Numbered from the stretch's first letter, positions 17,902-27,179 are shown. The stretch is 64,000 nucleotides of DNA from JANQSS01 sp965249735 (GCA_965249735.1 CBDFMS010000023.1:434001-498000), one strand, 5' to 3'. A program made the numbers and translations. Notes: generated from the letters alone by a model not told the origin.

Positions 17902-18492
17902 ATGGAAAATTTAAATCTGACCAATATGAACGTATTAAATGAAAACATCGAACGCGAATGCTGTCCGGTTTTTCATCCTGAAAAATGGGACAATAAGACA
18001 TTTCATTGGGACCACAAACCCTTTATTCTCTCTTCTGTACCGACACTATTTCACATTCCATATCCTCCAATGATCGGAAATAGAATAACCAAGATGATGG
18101 AAAAGGCAGAAGATTCCCGAAAATTGGCAATGAATAAAGAAGACATACTATTACTTTTTACCGACCCCAATCCATTTAAATCAGAAATATATCTGTCGGT
18201 AGCCGGTGAAGTCCCAAATGCTAAAAACACTTCCATAACCGGTACATTTAAAAGCAAAGTATTTGATGGTCGCTATAACCAGACCCCCAAATTCATGAAA
18301 CAAATGAAATTCGATCTGAACACGCAAGGATTTCAAATCAATAATTTTTATGTGCACTATGCATATTGTCCTCGTTGTTCAAAAGAAATGGGACATAACT
18401 ATATGATCCTCATTGCTGAAATCTGCAATGAGCACTCTGAAGAACTAATTTATGATAATAGTTTCAAATTGGAAACATATAGTTTTGTTTAA
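17902..18492 (+). CDS. Conserved Bacteroidota protein of unknown function (often labelled 'hydrolase')
   Basis: A 196-residue cytoplasmic protein. The features seen are CCPVFHPEKWDNKTFHWDHK near the start (residues 20-39), FHIPYPPMIG in the first third and YCPRCSKEMGHNYMILIAEI near the C-terminus. I recall Bacteroidota homologues with this CCP-P-W and CPKC-G-NYVV pattern that are annotated as hydrolase without proof. The paired Cys (C20-C21 and CPRC) could bind a metal. No catalytic motif is visible, so no function is assigned. Confidence 0.6.
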   Translation: MENLNLTNMNVLNENIERECCPVFHPEKWDNKTFHWDHKPFILSSVPTLFHIPYPPMIGNRITKMMEKAEDSRKLAMNKEDILLLFTDPNPFKSEIYLSVAGEVPNAKNTSITGTFKSKVFDGRYNQTPKFMKQMKFDLNTQGFQINNFYVHYAYCPRCSKEMGHNYMILIAEICNEHSEELIYDNSFKLETYSFV

Positions 18493-18557
18493 TAAAATTT
18501 CACATTGCAATTTAATCGAACTGTCGTCATTTAGTTTAATATAAATACCTAATTCAT

Positions 18558-19016
18558 ATGAAAAAGAAAAGAGCGTTGGGATTTCGTATGCTAGTGGGCA
18601 TTGGTATTTTACTAACCATACTCCTTTTACTTGGCCAATCATTTAGTTTAATTAATTATAAATTAACTGTATCAATGGGCCTGCAAGAATCTGCCGAAGA
18701 GATCACTACACTCGGTATCGCCTGGGCCAAAGCGTTTGCATTGGGTGATACGCTCATCTATATACCACTATTAATTGCAGGAATTTTCGGCGTAATAAAG
18801 CATAAAAATTGGGGATTTTATACATTCTTTGCCGCCCTGGCCATTTCCGCATATTGGCCCGTAGTCAATTTAGCTGCTATTTACATCGGTCGGAATGAAA
18901 TAAATTTGCTTCCTGAAAAATATATCTCTTTCACTATTCTGTTGCCCCTCATTACATTGTACGGTCTTTGGGGGATGTGGTATTTAGCCGCAAACAAGGG
19001 CACACTATTAAAATGA
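18558..19016 (+). CDS. Small integral membrane protein, unknown function
   Basis: A 152-residue protein with a basic start (MKKKRALGFR) and about four predicted membrane helices (about 12-34, 58-80, 85-108 and 121-143). No motif or family was recognised. It follows the preceding gene by 65 bp on the same strand and may share its transcript. Confidence 0.6.
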   Translation: MKKKRALGFRMLVGIGILLTILLLLGQSFSLINYKLTVSMGLQESAEEITTLGIAWAKAFALGDTLIYIPLLIAGIFGVIKHKNWGFYTFFAALAISAYWPVVNLAAIYIGRNEINLLPEKYISFTILLPLITLYGLWGMWYLAANKGTLLK

Positions 19017-19177
19017 TAAAAAAAGGATATAATAATTTGTAGTTACCTGGAAATTGCATAGGCCTTGATCCTTCGCCTGGCTATTTATTTCAACAAATGC
19101 CATTTATAACCTTTATATTTGAAAGGCCTGTCAGCATTATTCTTTAAAATTCCTTTTACTAATTTAGACTAAATCGT

Positions 19178-20872
19178 ATGACTACTTCACAGATTTCTTC
19201 AGGATTTGATGTAGAATTGCAACTCGGAGCGAATTGGTTTCGGTCCGCGCTCAACTTATTAAACGATAAAGGTCTATTGGGGCCTCCGGGAATTCCAATC
19301 GTCATTATTGATGTTCAAATATCATTTGAGCCCAATGCAGATTTACAAATTGATGTACTCGGATTGCCGGACCCCGTATTGGCTACTGCAGAACTTAGCG
19401 CAGACGGCACAGAGCTGATCATTGCTACAAATATTCCACAAATACCTCCACGTACAATACCATTTTCGGCGCTCAAAAATCTGGCTGAACCTCCTGTTTT
19501 AGTCAAACGCCCTGGTGATGCTAATCACGATCCTGCAATTATTTTACTCGCAAATTTGAATATACATGCTGAACCTCAAAAGGAAGAACCTCTACCCCCA
19601 GGCGATTTTTTACCCAGGGGAAATGCGGATGATGCACAATCGTTTTTACCAATCGGAAAAGACATCGCATTTGGCCTTGGAAAAACTACCCTGGATCGAT
19701 TTGGAAATAACATCTGGCATACCAACCTGAGAGCGGATGACGGATCGCATCCATTACCGGATGAAGACAATAAGCGCGGCACCTGGTCCAAGGTTACCAT
19801 GAATTCGAATAATGGTGAGATTCGAATTAAACTAGAAGGTGATATACCCATTGATTCACCAATCATCGATATTGTACCGGACCCTCACGTAACTATTACC
19901 CTAACACTCACCCCAACAATTATAGACGGCAAGCTAAACTTTAGCATCGTCCCGGATACGGATGTCGACACAGGTTTACTCGGTGATATTTTTGGCGCAA
20001 TAACAGGAGGTATTGCAGGAGGATTGATTGGATTTATTGTCGGATTAATAACTGGCGGAATCCTCTCCGCCGTTTTAATCGGCGTTTCAATTGGAGCAGT
20101 TATTGGAGTAATCGTGATAGAAGTGGCAGAGGTCATAGTCGAAGGAATTGTTCAAAAACAAATAAAGGCCAAACTGAATGGAGAACCTATGGACGATATT
20201 CTATGTTGTGAAGGTGGTGTTGTTCGGATTGCAACACCTGACAGTGACCAAGCCTTCGATCTTTCGTTTCTCGACTCCATTCCTACTTCCATTCCGATTC
20301 ACACCGCTTTTCCGGAAGACGAGAAACTCTATAAACAGAGTTTATTGGTCACATCAGTTTATGATGAATTCACCGTCGATTCTGATGGGTTTGCCGTCGC
20401 CGGTTTAAGCAGCACCGCAGAAAAATTCCAACCCCAGGTCGTTTCAATTGCAAGCTTTAATTATACCGGAGACACACTTACCTCCATTACCTATGAGCGC
20501 ACAGGAGGGGCGCAACAAGAACTGCTAATCGATGAAGTATTTGATCGGATTGGTAGCGGTGAGTTGGAAGCACCATTTAAAATATTTCAAAACCCGGAAG
20601 ACGCTTCCTTGCGCATAGCAGAAGGAAAATTAGCATGTGTTTGTCTTAAGCCCGTAGCCATACGGCAGGAAGCCACAGTTGTCAATGAAATCGAATTCGA
20701 AGGGGGACAACGGATAAAGGTGAAAGATGCTATTGCCTTGCAAGATGCGGCAGGAATCGTAGTAACGGGCTATCAGCTGATACATCCCAAAGACTACAAC
20801 GCTTATTACCGAGCCAAGGCTGATTTCTTTTTGGATAATAACTTTGAAAGTCTGCCTAAGATTTCAAATTAA
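19178..20872 (+). CDS. Large uncharacterised protein with central glycine-rich hydrophobic segment
   Basis: I do not recognise a family securely. The 564-residue protein has no signal peptide. The first 260 residues are beta-rich (for example DVQISFEPNADLQIDVLGL and VTITLTLTPTIIDGKLNFSI). Residues 268-325 are a Gly/Ile/Val stretch (GAITGGIAGGLIGFIVGLIT and on) long enough for two or three membrane passes. The C-terminal 230 residues contain a CC pair (about 343-344) and CVC (about 487-489). The beta-rich half plus glycine-zipper hairpin is loosely reminiscent of TULIP/P47-like or membrane-inserting proteins; this is only a guess. Monocistronic. Confidence 0.45.
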   Translation: MTTSQISSGFDVELQLGANWFRSALNLLNDKGLLGPPGIPIVIIDVQISFEPNADLQIDVLGLPDPVLATAELSADGTELIIATNIPQIPPRTIPFSALKNLAEPPVLVKRPGDANHDPAIILLANLNIHAEPQKEEPLPPGDFLPRGNADDAQSFLPIGKDIAFGLGKTTLDRFGNNIWHTNLRADDGSHPLPDEDNKRGTWSKVTMNSNNGEIRIKLEGDIPIDSPIIDIVPDPHVTITLTLTPTIIDGKLNFSIVPDTDVDTGLLGDIFGAITGGIAGGLIGFIVGLITGGILSAVLIGVSIGAVIGVIVIEVAEVIVEGIVQKQIKAKLNGEPMDDILCCEGGVVRIATPDSDQAFDLSFLDSIPTSIPIHTAFPEDEKLYKQSLLVTSVYDEFTVDSDGFAVAGLSSTAEKFQPQVVSIASFNYTGDTLTSITYERTGGAQQELLIDEVFDRIGSGELEAPFKIFQNPEDASLRIAEGKLACVCLKPVAIRQEATVVNEIEFEGGQRIKVKDAIALQDAAGIVVTGYQLIHPKDYNAYYRAKADFFLDNNFESLPKISN

Positions 20873-20931
20873 TCGATCAGTAAGAGATTCAGATCCTCAA
20901 TATCCTATGTTGTATACAGGCAAAAAAGGCA

Positions 20932-20987
20932 TCACACTTCATCAATTTTGGAATTAATGAAGATCACCGTGATGCCTCACCGAACAT
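20932..20987 (-). terminator. Terminator hairpin for the minus-strand YtfI/YtfJ-like pair
   Basis: AGGCATCAC (20937-20945) pairs with GTGATGCCT (20979-20987), and the inside can form a second stem (CTTCAT with ATGAAG, AATT with AATT). On the minus strand the stem is followed by a T-run (complement of 20932-20937), so it ends transcripts coming from 22106. The rest of the 348-bp gap (20873-21220) shows nothing recognisable. Confidence 0.65.
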
Positions 20988-21220
20988 CGCATTACCATAC
21001 CCTTTAGCAGTCATCATATTGAATTTGAGAGCGGACAACACAACGTATTGCCCTCGTCATGATTTAAAATCTGAAGACCATTGACTGCTTCCAGGCCTTT
21101 GCGCGTAGATCAGTCCATAAAACCGACATAGATTTACTCAAATGCGCTTAATTGAAACGAATCTTCTTTATCGAGCTAATTACTTTTTATCTCAAGTAAT
21201 AAATATTTAAAATTAGGCTC

Positions 21221-21580
21221 TTAATTATTCATAGCTCTTTGATCGAGAAATTTGTTCAATAAATCAGGAACTTTTTCAAAAGCCGCAGCTAAACCTTTGT
21301 TGGTTTTTACTGACATAAATGTAATATCATCGTTTCTTGACACCAGGAATCCGATTGGCTCGATTCCCATTCCGGCTCCTAATCCGGCACCTTCTCCATG
21401 ACCACTTTTTGGAACATCGCCTTCACCGCTGCCGGTTCCGAATCCCATACCTACCCTGATTACAGGGATACAGTTGAATTCACCTAACATGAAGGGGTCA
21501 CCAATTACAGTTTCTGATTTCGCTTCTTTTTTCATGAAATCAGTTACATCCGTTAACATTTTTTCTACAGGAACTTCCAT
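21221..21580 (-). CDS. GerW/YtfJ-family protein
   Basis: The start is set at the ATG at 21580 (MEVPVEKMLTDVTDFMKKEA), which matches the usual N-terminus; a longer ORF to 21622 would overlap the upstream gene. The 119-residue protein has the family features: a conserved segment with VIGDPF and IPVIRVGMGFG, a glycine-rich central loop (GSGEG, GHGEGAGLGAGMGIEP), and a C-terminal IGFLVSRNDDITFMSV. In Bacilli the family is sporulation-linked, but it is widespread in non-sporulating bacteria and its biochemical role is unknown. It is paired with a YtfI-like membrane gene, as in Bacillus. Confidence 0.82.
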   Translation of the reverse strand: MEVPVEKMLTDVTDFMKKEAKSETVIGDPFMLGEFNCIPVIRVGMGFGTGSGEGDVPKSGHGEGAGLGAGMGIEPIGFLVSRNDDITFMSVKTNKGLAAAFEKVPDLLNKFLDQRAMNN

Positions 21581-21614
21581 GATTAAACTTTTTAAGGTTA
21601 AGAAATAAATACTA

Positions 21615-22106
21615 TCAAACAATCGCCTTTAATATTCTCCAAAGTCTGTTTTCTAAAATTATAGTGAGTTCGACGTCTCCTTTGTAATTAATTTGCAAGG
21701 GTGTCTTTCGTGTCGATAAAAAACAGAATAAAGGATACAAATAGCTATTTAAAATATAATCATCCGTGTCTATATTGAGTCGAAATTTTTGAATGGAGCA
21801 AGATTTTAATACTCGGATTCCTTTTTTAATATATCGACTCCATTTTATCTTTGATGGTCGTTTGTCCTTTGGCGGGTCAATTTGCTTCTGACCGGAAGCA
21901 TGTAATGGATAAAAATCTTTTTTCCAAAAAAATGATTTCACCCGTACGACAATGTCCCCGGGAATTCCAATAATCTGCGCTCGTGCCAATCCGTACCAGA
22001 TTATTCCATATGTATTTGTTTCCGTATCGAATACCAAGCGCATGGGTGCAATTAGTAGCCATACGATGATCACAGGAAGCAGTAGCAATAGGATAAGTGT
22101 TATCAT
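21615..22106 (-). CDS. DUF2953/YtfI-like membrane protein
   Basis: A 163-residue protein with an N-terminal membrane helix (ITLILLLLLPVIIVWLLIAP, about 2-21) followed by a soluble domain beginning VFDTETNTYGIIWYGLARA. That order, hydrophobic anchor then a beta-rich domain, plus the position directly upstream of a YtfJ-family gene (35 bp apart), mirrors ytfI-ytfJ in Bacillus subtilis. Function unknown. Sequence similarity to DUF2953 is judged by eye only. Confidence 0.6.
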   Translation of the reverse strand: MITLILLLLLPVIIVWLLIAPMRLVFDTETNTYGIIWYGLARAQIIGIPGDIVVRVKSFFWKKDFYPLHASGQKQIDPPKDKRPSKIKWSRYIKKGIRVLKSCSIQKFRLNIDTDDYILNSYLYPLFCFLSTRKTPLQINYKGDVELTIILENRLWRILKAIV

Positions 22107-22190
22107 AGGCTTTACTTTAATGAGATAATAAAGCTTTTTTGGCCAATTACCAACGACCGATGTTATACATAATCATGACAAATGTCATTA

Positions 22191-22267
22191 AAGTGGGCAG
22201 TGGACAGTAGACAGTGGGCAGTGGACAGTAGACAGTGGGCAGTAAGCAGTGGACAGTTGGCAGTAGA
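22191..22267. repeat. Heptanucleotide tandem array (CAGTNNN, about 11 copies)
   Basis: Eleven 7-bp units read AAGTGGG, CAGTGGA, CAGTAGA, CAGTGGG, CAGTGGA, CAGTAGA, CAGTGGG, CAGTAAG, CAGTGGA, CAGTTGG, CAGTAGA. A higher-order 21-bp period (GGA-AGA-GGG endings) repeats twice. The array lies between the minus-strand YtfI-like gene and korB. It is non-coding; copy number is likely to vary between strains. Confidence 0.85.
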
Positions 22268-22318
22268 CCATCCTTCGCTGTCACCTACGCTAAAGCTCCG
22301 GCGGGTAAGCCGTATGCA

Positions 22319-22474
22319 GTTGGAGTTGTAGTTGTAGTTGTAGTTGCTGTTGCAGTTGCAGTTGCAGCTGAGATTGCAGTTGCCGTTGAAGTTGAAGTTG
22401 TATTTACGGTTGAGATTGAACTTGCAGTTGAAGTTGAAGTTGAGGTTGAGATTGAGATTGAGATTGAGATTGGT
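22319..22474. repeat. Degenerate hexanucleotide array (GTTGNA type, about 26 copies)
   Basis: Twenty-six consecutive hexamers drift from GTTGTA through GTTGCA and GTTGAA to GTTGAG and ATTGAG along the array, ending 5 bp before the korB stop codon, so it forms the 3' end of the korB transcript. A long low-complexity ORF across it (Val/Ala/Glu only) is an artefact of the period. The spacer between this and the heptamer array (22268-22318) has a locally GC-rich segment (CTCCGGCGGGTAAGCC). Confidence 0.85.
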
Positions 22475-22478
22475 AATA

Positions 22479-23531
22479 TTACCTAAATATTTGATTAATC
22501 TCCTGGAGTTTAGATTGCCCGGGACAAAGTTCTTCTTTTTCCAATTTATTGAGCGGCTTATCGACGGTGCCCATCATATCATGGAGGTCTTTACTCTGAG
22601 GATCGATATACAGCAGACCAGTTAATATTTGGCCTTTGGATTTCGTTTGGTGTAACCGATTCAATGTATCAAATCGATTACATGGATCCCAATCCGGTGC
22701 AAGCTTATTCAAATGAATTTTCGATCCATCATATAATTCGACACTGGCTGAAGAGCCTTCCGGATAATCTACTTTAATCTCATCTTGCTCCGGAACAAAA
22801 TCCAATGCCGATGTTTCTTCAATATGCGCCCTGACATGCGAGTAAGATTTTGTTGAACCTACATTATTATTAAATGTAACACATGGCGATATGACGTCCA
22901 GGAATGCAAATCCGGGGTGCGATATAGCCGCCTTGATCAAAGGTACGAGCTGTGACTTGTCACCAGAAAAACTTCGTCCGACAAAAGTGGCATTCAATTC
23001 TAAGGCCAACCCAGTAAGATCAATGGCAGGATATGGGTTAGTGGCACCACCTTTACTTCTCGACCCAAAATCCGCTGTTGCCGAATGTTGCCCTTTGGTG
23101 AGCCCATAACAGCCATTATTCATGACGATATATACCATATTAATATTCCGGCGAATCGCATGGATAAATTGCCCCATCCCTATGGCTGCCGTATCGCCAT
23201 CTCCTGAAACACCTAAGTAGATTAAATTTCGATTAGCCATATTGGCTCCTGTTGTGATCGAAGGCATACGACCATGCACCGAATTAAATCCGTGCGAATT
23301 ACTTAGAAAATATGTAGGTGTTTTTGAAGAACACCCAATTCCTGATAATTTAGCCAGGCGATGTGGCTCCAGTGATATTTCATAGCAAGCCTGAACGATG
23401 GCTCCACTAATCGAATCATGACCGCAGCCGGCACAAAGTGTCGAAATAACACCTTCATAATCAGCTTTGACGTACCCTACCCTATTTTTCTTTAACGCAG
23501 GATGATGAAATGTAGGTTTTACGTATGACAT
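22479..23531 (-). CDS. korB: 2-oxoacid:ferredoxin oxidoreductase, beta subunit (TPP-binding)
   Basis: A 350-residue beta subunit, the usual length for KorB. TPP-binding elements are seen: LCAGCGHDSISGAIVQA (cluster-ligand Cys pair, about 32-48), GVSGDGDTAAIGMGQFIHAI with the GDG motif, and the downstream MNNGCYGLTKGQHS. With KorA it would oxidise or form 2-oxoglutarate (or a related 2-oxoacid) using ferredoxin and CoA. It lies 29 bp after korA as third gene of the operon. Substrate choice between 2-oxoglutarate, pyruvate and branched-chain acids cannot be settled by eye. Confidence 0.9.
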   Translation of the reverse strand: MSYVKPTFHHPALKKNRVGYVKADYEGVISTLCAGCGHDSISGAIVQACYEISLEPHRLAKLSGIGCSSKTPTYFLSNSHGFNSVHGRMPSITTGANMANRNLIYLGVSGDGDTAAIGMGQFIHAIRRNINMVYIVMNNGCYGLTKGQHSATADFGSRSKGGATNPYPAIDLTGLALELNATFVGRSFSGDKSQLVPLIKAAISHPGFAFLDVISPCVTFNNNVGSTKSYSHVRAHIEETSALDFVPEQDEIKVDYPEGSSASVELYDGSKIHLNKLAPDWDPCNRFDTLNRLHQTKSKGQILTGLLYIDPQSKDLHDMMGTVDKPLNKLEKEELCPGQSKLQEINQIFR

Positions 23532-23560
23532 GTATAATTTATTTTATTATTTCCTGAACA

Positions 23561-25393
23561 CTAATCACGACTACTATTAACTGGCATTTTATCAACGATC
23601 TGCTCTTTTATAGTATGTGCCGTGATAGGCATTCCATCGTAGTTTAATACAGAAATTAATCGTTGCGGATTGATGTCTAACTCATTAATTATTAGGGAGC
23701 GAAATTGTCCATCTCTATTTTGTTCTACGACGATCACATAATCATGGTCTGCAAAAAACTGAACTACTTTTTTATGAAATGGGAAAGCTCTGACACGAAT
23801 CGAATCAATGATAATATCCTCTTGCTCCAGTAATTCCATGGCTTCAACTGCCGCGTAGGTCGTTGTCCCGAAAAATAGGAGTCCTAACTTGCTTTTATTT
23901 TCAGACTGATAAATTTCCGGTTCAGGAACCAGGTTTTTCGCCGTTTCCCATTTTTGACTGAGTCGATCTACATTTCTCAGGTATTCTTCACCCAATTCAG
24001 TGTATTTGGCATATTCATCATGTGAGGTGCCGCGCGTAAAATAAGAGCCTTTGGTTGGATGTGTTCCTGGAATCGTCCGGTATGGAATGGCATCACCATC
24101 CACATCAAGATAACGACCAAAGCGATCAGTCATTTCTTCGAGTTCTTCAGCGCTCAACACTTTTCCTAAATCATATTTGCGATCATCATCCCAAGCCATA
24201 GGAGGTGACAAGTGATTATTCATACCTAAATCCAAGTCGGAAATCAACATGACCAAAGTCTGCAAACGATCGGCAAGGTCAAATGCCTGGGCGGTCAGTT
24301 CAAAACACTCTGCAGGATTACTTGGAAATAATAAAACGTGTTTTGTATCACCATGTGATGCATAGGCTGATGATAAAATATCAGCCTGTTGGGTTCGTGT
24401 AGGCATTCCCGTAGACGGACCGCCACGTTGGACATTAATCAGGACCACCGGTATTTCTGCAAAATAGGATAAGCCGATAAACTCATTCATCAACGACACG
24501 CCCGGTCCACTGGTCGACGTAAAAGCACGAGCGCCATTCCATGTTGCTCCAATGACCATCCCGATAGCTGCCAATTCATCTTCTGCCTGGAGAAAAGCAT
24601 ATTTTTTCTTTCCTGTTTCCGGATCCACACGCAACTTCTGACAATACGATTCAAATGCCTTTGCTACAGAAGTTGATGGTGTGATCGGATACCAGGCCAT
24701 GACGGTGGCGCCGGCATAGATAGCACCTAATGCACAGGCCGTATTTCCATCAATCATAATGGCATCATTTACCAGATCAGTTTTTTTGACACGGACCGGA
24801 AGTGGAAATGAATAATTTTCTTTTACATAGTTAATTCCTAATTCAAGGGCCTGGTAATTTGGTGGAATAAGTTTTGGTTTACGTTGAAATTGTTCTGCGA
24901 TAGTTTCTTTTATCACATCAATATCCATATCGAGTAAAGTGGCAACTGCTCCAACATAAATTATATTTTTAAATAATTGCTGTTGTCGCGGAGAAGCATA
25001 ATGATCCATGGCTAATTGGATCATCGGAATTCCGATATAATTAATATCGGCACGTTGCAAATCTTTGTGCAACGGTTTACTGCTATCATAAACGAAATAG
25101 CCTCCTGACCGGACACGTTCAATATCGCGTTTTTGACTTTGTGGATTTACACCGACGATAATATCAATTGCTTCACGGCGTCCTAAATACCCTTTCTCAC
25201 TAATCCGAACTTCATACCAGGTCGGCAGACCTTGAATATTTGATGGGAAAATATTTTTAGGCGAAACAGGAATTCCCATTCGGAATAGCGACTTGGCGAA
25301 TAAATCATTAGCTGATGCCGATCCTGTACCATTTACATTGGCAAAACGGATGACAAGGTCGTTAATAATTGGGTTGTTATTATCCTTACTCAT
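23561..25393 (-). CDS. korA: 2-oxoacid:ferredoxin oxidoreductase, fused gamma-alpha subunit
   Basis: A 610-residue protein with the gamma (POR) domain first (about 10-185, starting DLVIRFANVNGTGSASANDL) and the alpha pyrimidine-binding domain after (about 205-600). The alpha part has GNTACALGAIYAGATVMAWY, the PITPS motif, TSTSGPGVSLM and GGPSTGMPTRTQQAD. This gamma-alpha fusion is the usual KorA form in Bacteroidota and other groups. It overlaps the upstream FAD/Fe-S oxidoreductase gene by 8 bp, so the electron partner is translationally coupled to it. Confidence 0.92.
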   Translation of the reverse strand: MSKDNNNPIINDLVIRFANVNGTGSASANDLFAKSLFRMGIPVSPKNIFPSNIQGLPTWYEVRISEKGYLGRREAIDIIVGVNPQSQKRDIERVRSGGYFVYDSSKPLHKDLQRADINYIGIPMIQLAMDHYASPRQQQLFKNIIYVGAVATLLDMDIDVIKETIAEQFQRKPKLIPPNYQALELGINYVKENYSFPLPVRVKKTDLVNDAIMIDGNTACALGAIYAGATVMAWYPITPSTSVAKAFESYCQKLRVDPETGKKKYAFLQAEDELAAIGMVIGATWNGARAFTSTSGPGVSLMNEFIGLSYFAEIPVVLINVQRGGPSTGMPTRTQQADILSSAYASHGDTKHVLLFPSNPAECFELTAQAFDLADRLQTLVMLISDLDLGMNNHLSPPMAWDDDRKYDLGKVLSAEELEEMTDRFGRYLDVDGDAIPYRTIPGTHPTKGSYFTRGTSHDEYAKYTELGEEYLRNVDRLSQKWETAKNLVPEPEIYQSENKSKLGLLFFGTTTYAAVEAMELLEQEDIIIDSIRVRAFPFHKKVVQFFADHDYVIVVEQNRDGQFRSLIINELDINPQRLISVLNYDGMPITAHTIKEQIVDKMPVNSSRD

Positions 25394-27179
25394 ATGCTTT
25401 CGTCACGTTGTATAAATATTTCTGCATATCCCATGCCGCTGTGGGGCATCGTTCTGCACAAAGACCACAATGCAGGCAAACATCTTCATCCTTTATCATA
25501 ATACGTTTTGTGGGCAATTCTTCAGAAACATATAAATCTTGTGTATGATTATCTGCAGGAACACTCAGTCGCCGGCGCAACTCGTCCTCTTCTCCGTTCA
25601 AAGCAAAAGTGATACAGTCAGTTGGACAAACATCGACACATGCATCACACTCGATACATAAATTAGTGGTAAAAACCGTTTGTACATCACAATTGAGACA
25701 ACGTTGCGCTTCTTTAAAGCCAATAACCTGTTCAAAACCCAATTCGACTTCGACTTTTCTATTGGATAAGGTCTTCATTTTATCTTCATGAGGGACCAGA
25801 TATCGCACGTCATCAGCTATATAATTATCGTACGTCCATTCGTGAATTCCCATTTTCTGACTGACCAAATTAGTCATTGGATCTAACCGATTGTGGACGC
25901 TTTCACCTGTACAAAAACGGTCAATTGATATAGCCGCCTGATGACCATGAGCCACTGCCGTTATGACATTTTCCGGGCCAAAAGCGGCATCGCCACCAAA
26001 AAAGACATGTGGCAGCGTAGATTGAAAGGTGATTTTATCTAATACAGGCAAATCCCATTTTCCAAATTCGAGTCCAAGATCACGTTCGATCCATGGAAAT
26101 GCGTTATCCTGCCCGATGGCTATGATGACATCATCTGCCTCAATAAATACATCCGGCTCTCCGGTAGGTATTAGCGAACGACGACCATTTTCATCATACT
26201 CTGCTCTTACCCTGCTGAAGATGACCCCGGTGAGTTTACCATTTTCAACCACAAATTCTTTAGGTGGCATGTTATTTAATATGGTAATGTCTTCCCGTTC
26301 GGCATCTTCAATTTCCCAGGCAGAAGCTTTCATGTCTTTTCTGGGACTGCGAACCACTACGGTCACTTCTTCACCGCCAAGGCGTTTCGATGTACGACAA
26401 CAATCCATAGCCGTATTACCACCTCCGAGCACAATGACTTTCTTCCCAATCTTATCAATGTGTTCAAATGCCACTCCGGCCAAATATTCGATTCCAATTT
26501 GAACGTGGTCTTTCGCTTCTTCAAAACCCGGGATGCTCAATGGTCTTCCTTTTGGTGCGCCGGTACCGACAAAAACCGCATCATAGTTTTTATCCAACAC
26601 TTCTTTCATACTCTCCACATATGTGTTGAAATGTGTATGTACACCCATATCAAGGATATAATCCACTTCTTCATCAAGCACTTCAATCGGCAGACGAAAT
26701 GCAGGAATCTGCGTACGCATCATCCCACCGCCTTTATTCCATTCGTCATAGAGATGAATTTCATATCCTAAAGGTGCCAGGTCCCGGGCTACTGTCAGCG
26801 AAGCAGGGCCACCTCCAATCAAGGCGATACGTTTGCCATTCATTGGAAACGGACCTTGTGGCATAAGGTGTTTTACTTCCCCTTTATTGTCCGCTGCTAC
26901 GCGCTTGAGGCGGCATATTGCCACGGGTTCTTCTTCCACCCTTCCCCGGCGACAAGCAGGCTCGCATGGTCGATCACATGTGCGACCCAAGACACCGGGA
27001 AACACATTCGACTCCCAATTGATCATGTATGCCTCTGTATAATGCTCTGCCGCAATCAACCTGATATATTCAGGCACCGGTGTATGTGCGGGGCAAGCAT
27101 ATTGGCAATCCACCACCTTATGGAAATACTCCGGATCCTTAATATTCGTAGGTTTCACGACATAGAAGTTTGAAAGCAA
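25386..27179 (-). CDS. GltD-like FAD/NAD(P) oxidoreductase with N- and C-terminal Fe-S sites
   Basis: A 597-residue flavoprotein. The N-terminal Fe-S domain of the GltD type has Cys 25, 29, 68, 72 and 76 (CQYACP and GRTCDRPCEPACRRG). FAD binding is at IGGGPASLTVARDLA (about 121-135) and NAD(P) binding at VIVLGGGNTAMDCCR. The C-terminus carries two 4Fe-4S motifs, CIECDACVDVCPTDC and CLHCGLCAERCP. Family knowledge suggests electron transfer between NAD(P)H and ferredoxin-type centres. As first gene of an operon with KorA and KorB it probably supplies or takes the enzyme's electrons. The promoter region (27180-27409) holds no clear box. Confidence 0.88.
   Translation of the reverse strand: MLSNFYVVKPTNIKDPEYFHKVVDCQYACPAHTPVPEYIRLIAAEHYTEAYMINWESNVFPGVLGRTCDRPCEPACRRGRVEEEPVAICRLKRVAADNKGEVKHLMPQGPFPMNGKRIALIGGGPASLTVARDLAPLGYEIHLYDEWNKGGGMMRTQIPAFRLPIEVLDEEVDYILDMGVHTHFNTYVESMKEVLDKNYDAVFVGTGAPKGRPLSIPGFEEAKDHVQIGIEYLAGVAFEHIDKIGKKVIVLGGGNTAMDCCRTSKRLGGEEVTVVVRSPRKDMKASAWEIEDAEREDITILNNMPPKEFVVENGKLTGVIFSRVRAEYDENGRRSLIPTGEPDVFIEADDVIIAIGQDNAFPWIERDLGLEFGKWDLPVLDKITFQSTLPHVFFGGDAAFGPENVITAVAHGHQAAISIDRFCTGESVHNRLDPMTNLVSQKMGIHEWTYDNYIADDVRYLVPHEDKMKTLSNRKVEVELGFEQVIGFKEAQRCLNCDVQTVFTTNLCIECDACVDVCPTDCITFALNGEEDELRRRLSVPADNHTQDLYVSEELPTKRIMIKDEDVCLHCGLCAERCPTAAWDMQKYLYNVTKAYE

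Noticed and set aside
22235..22486. 83-codon ORF rich in Val, Ala and Glu, and an overlapping Leu/Arg-rich one
   Set aside because: They are translations of the hexanucleotide array; the composition follows the repeat period and no start or RBS context supports them.
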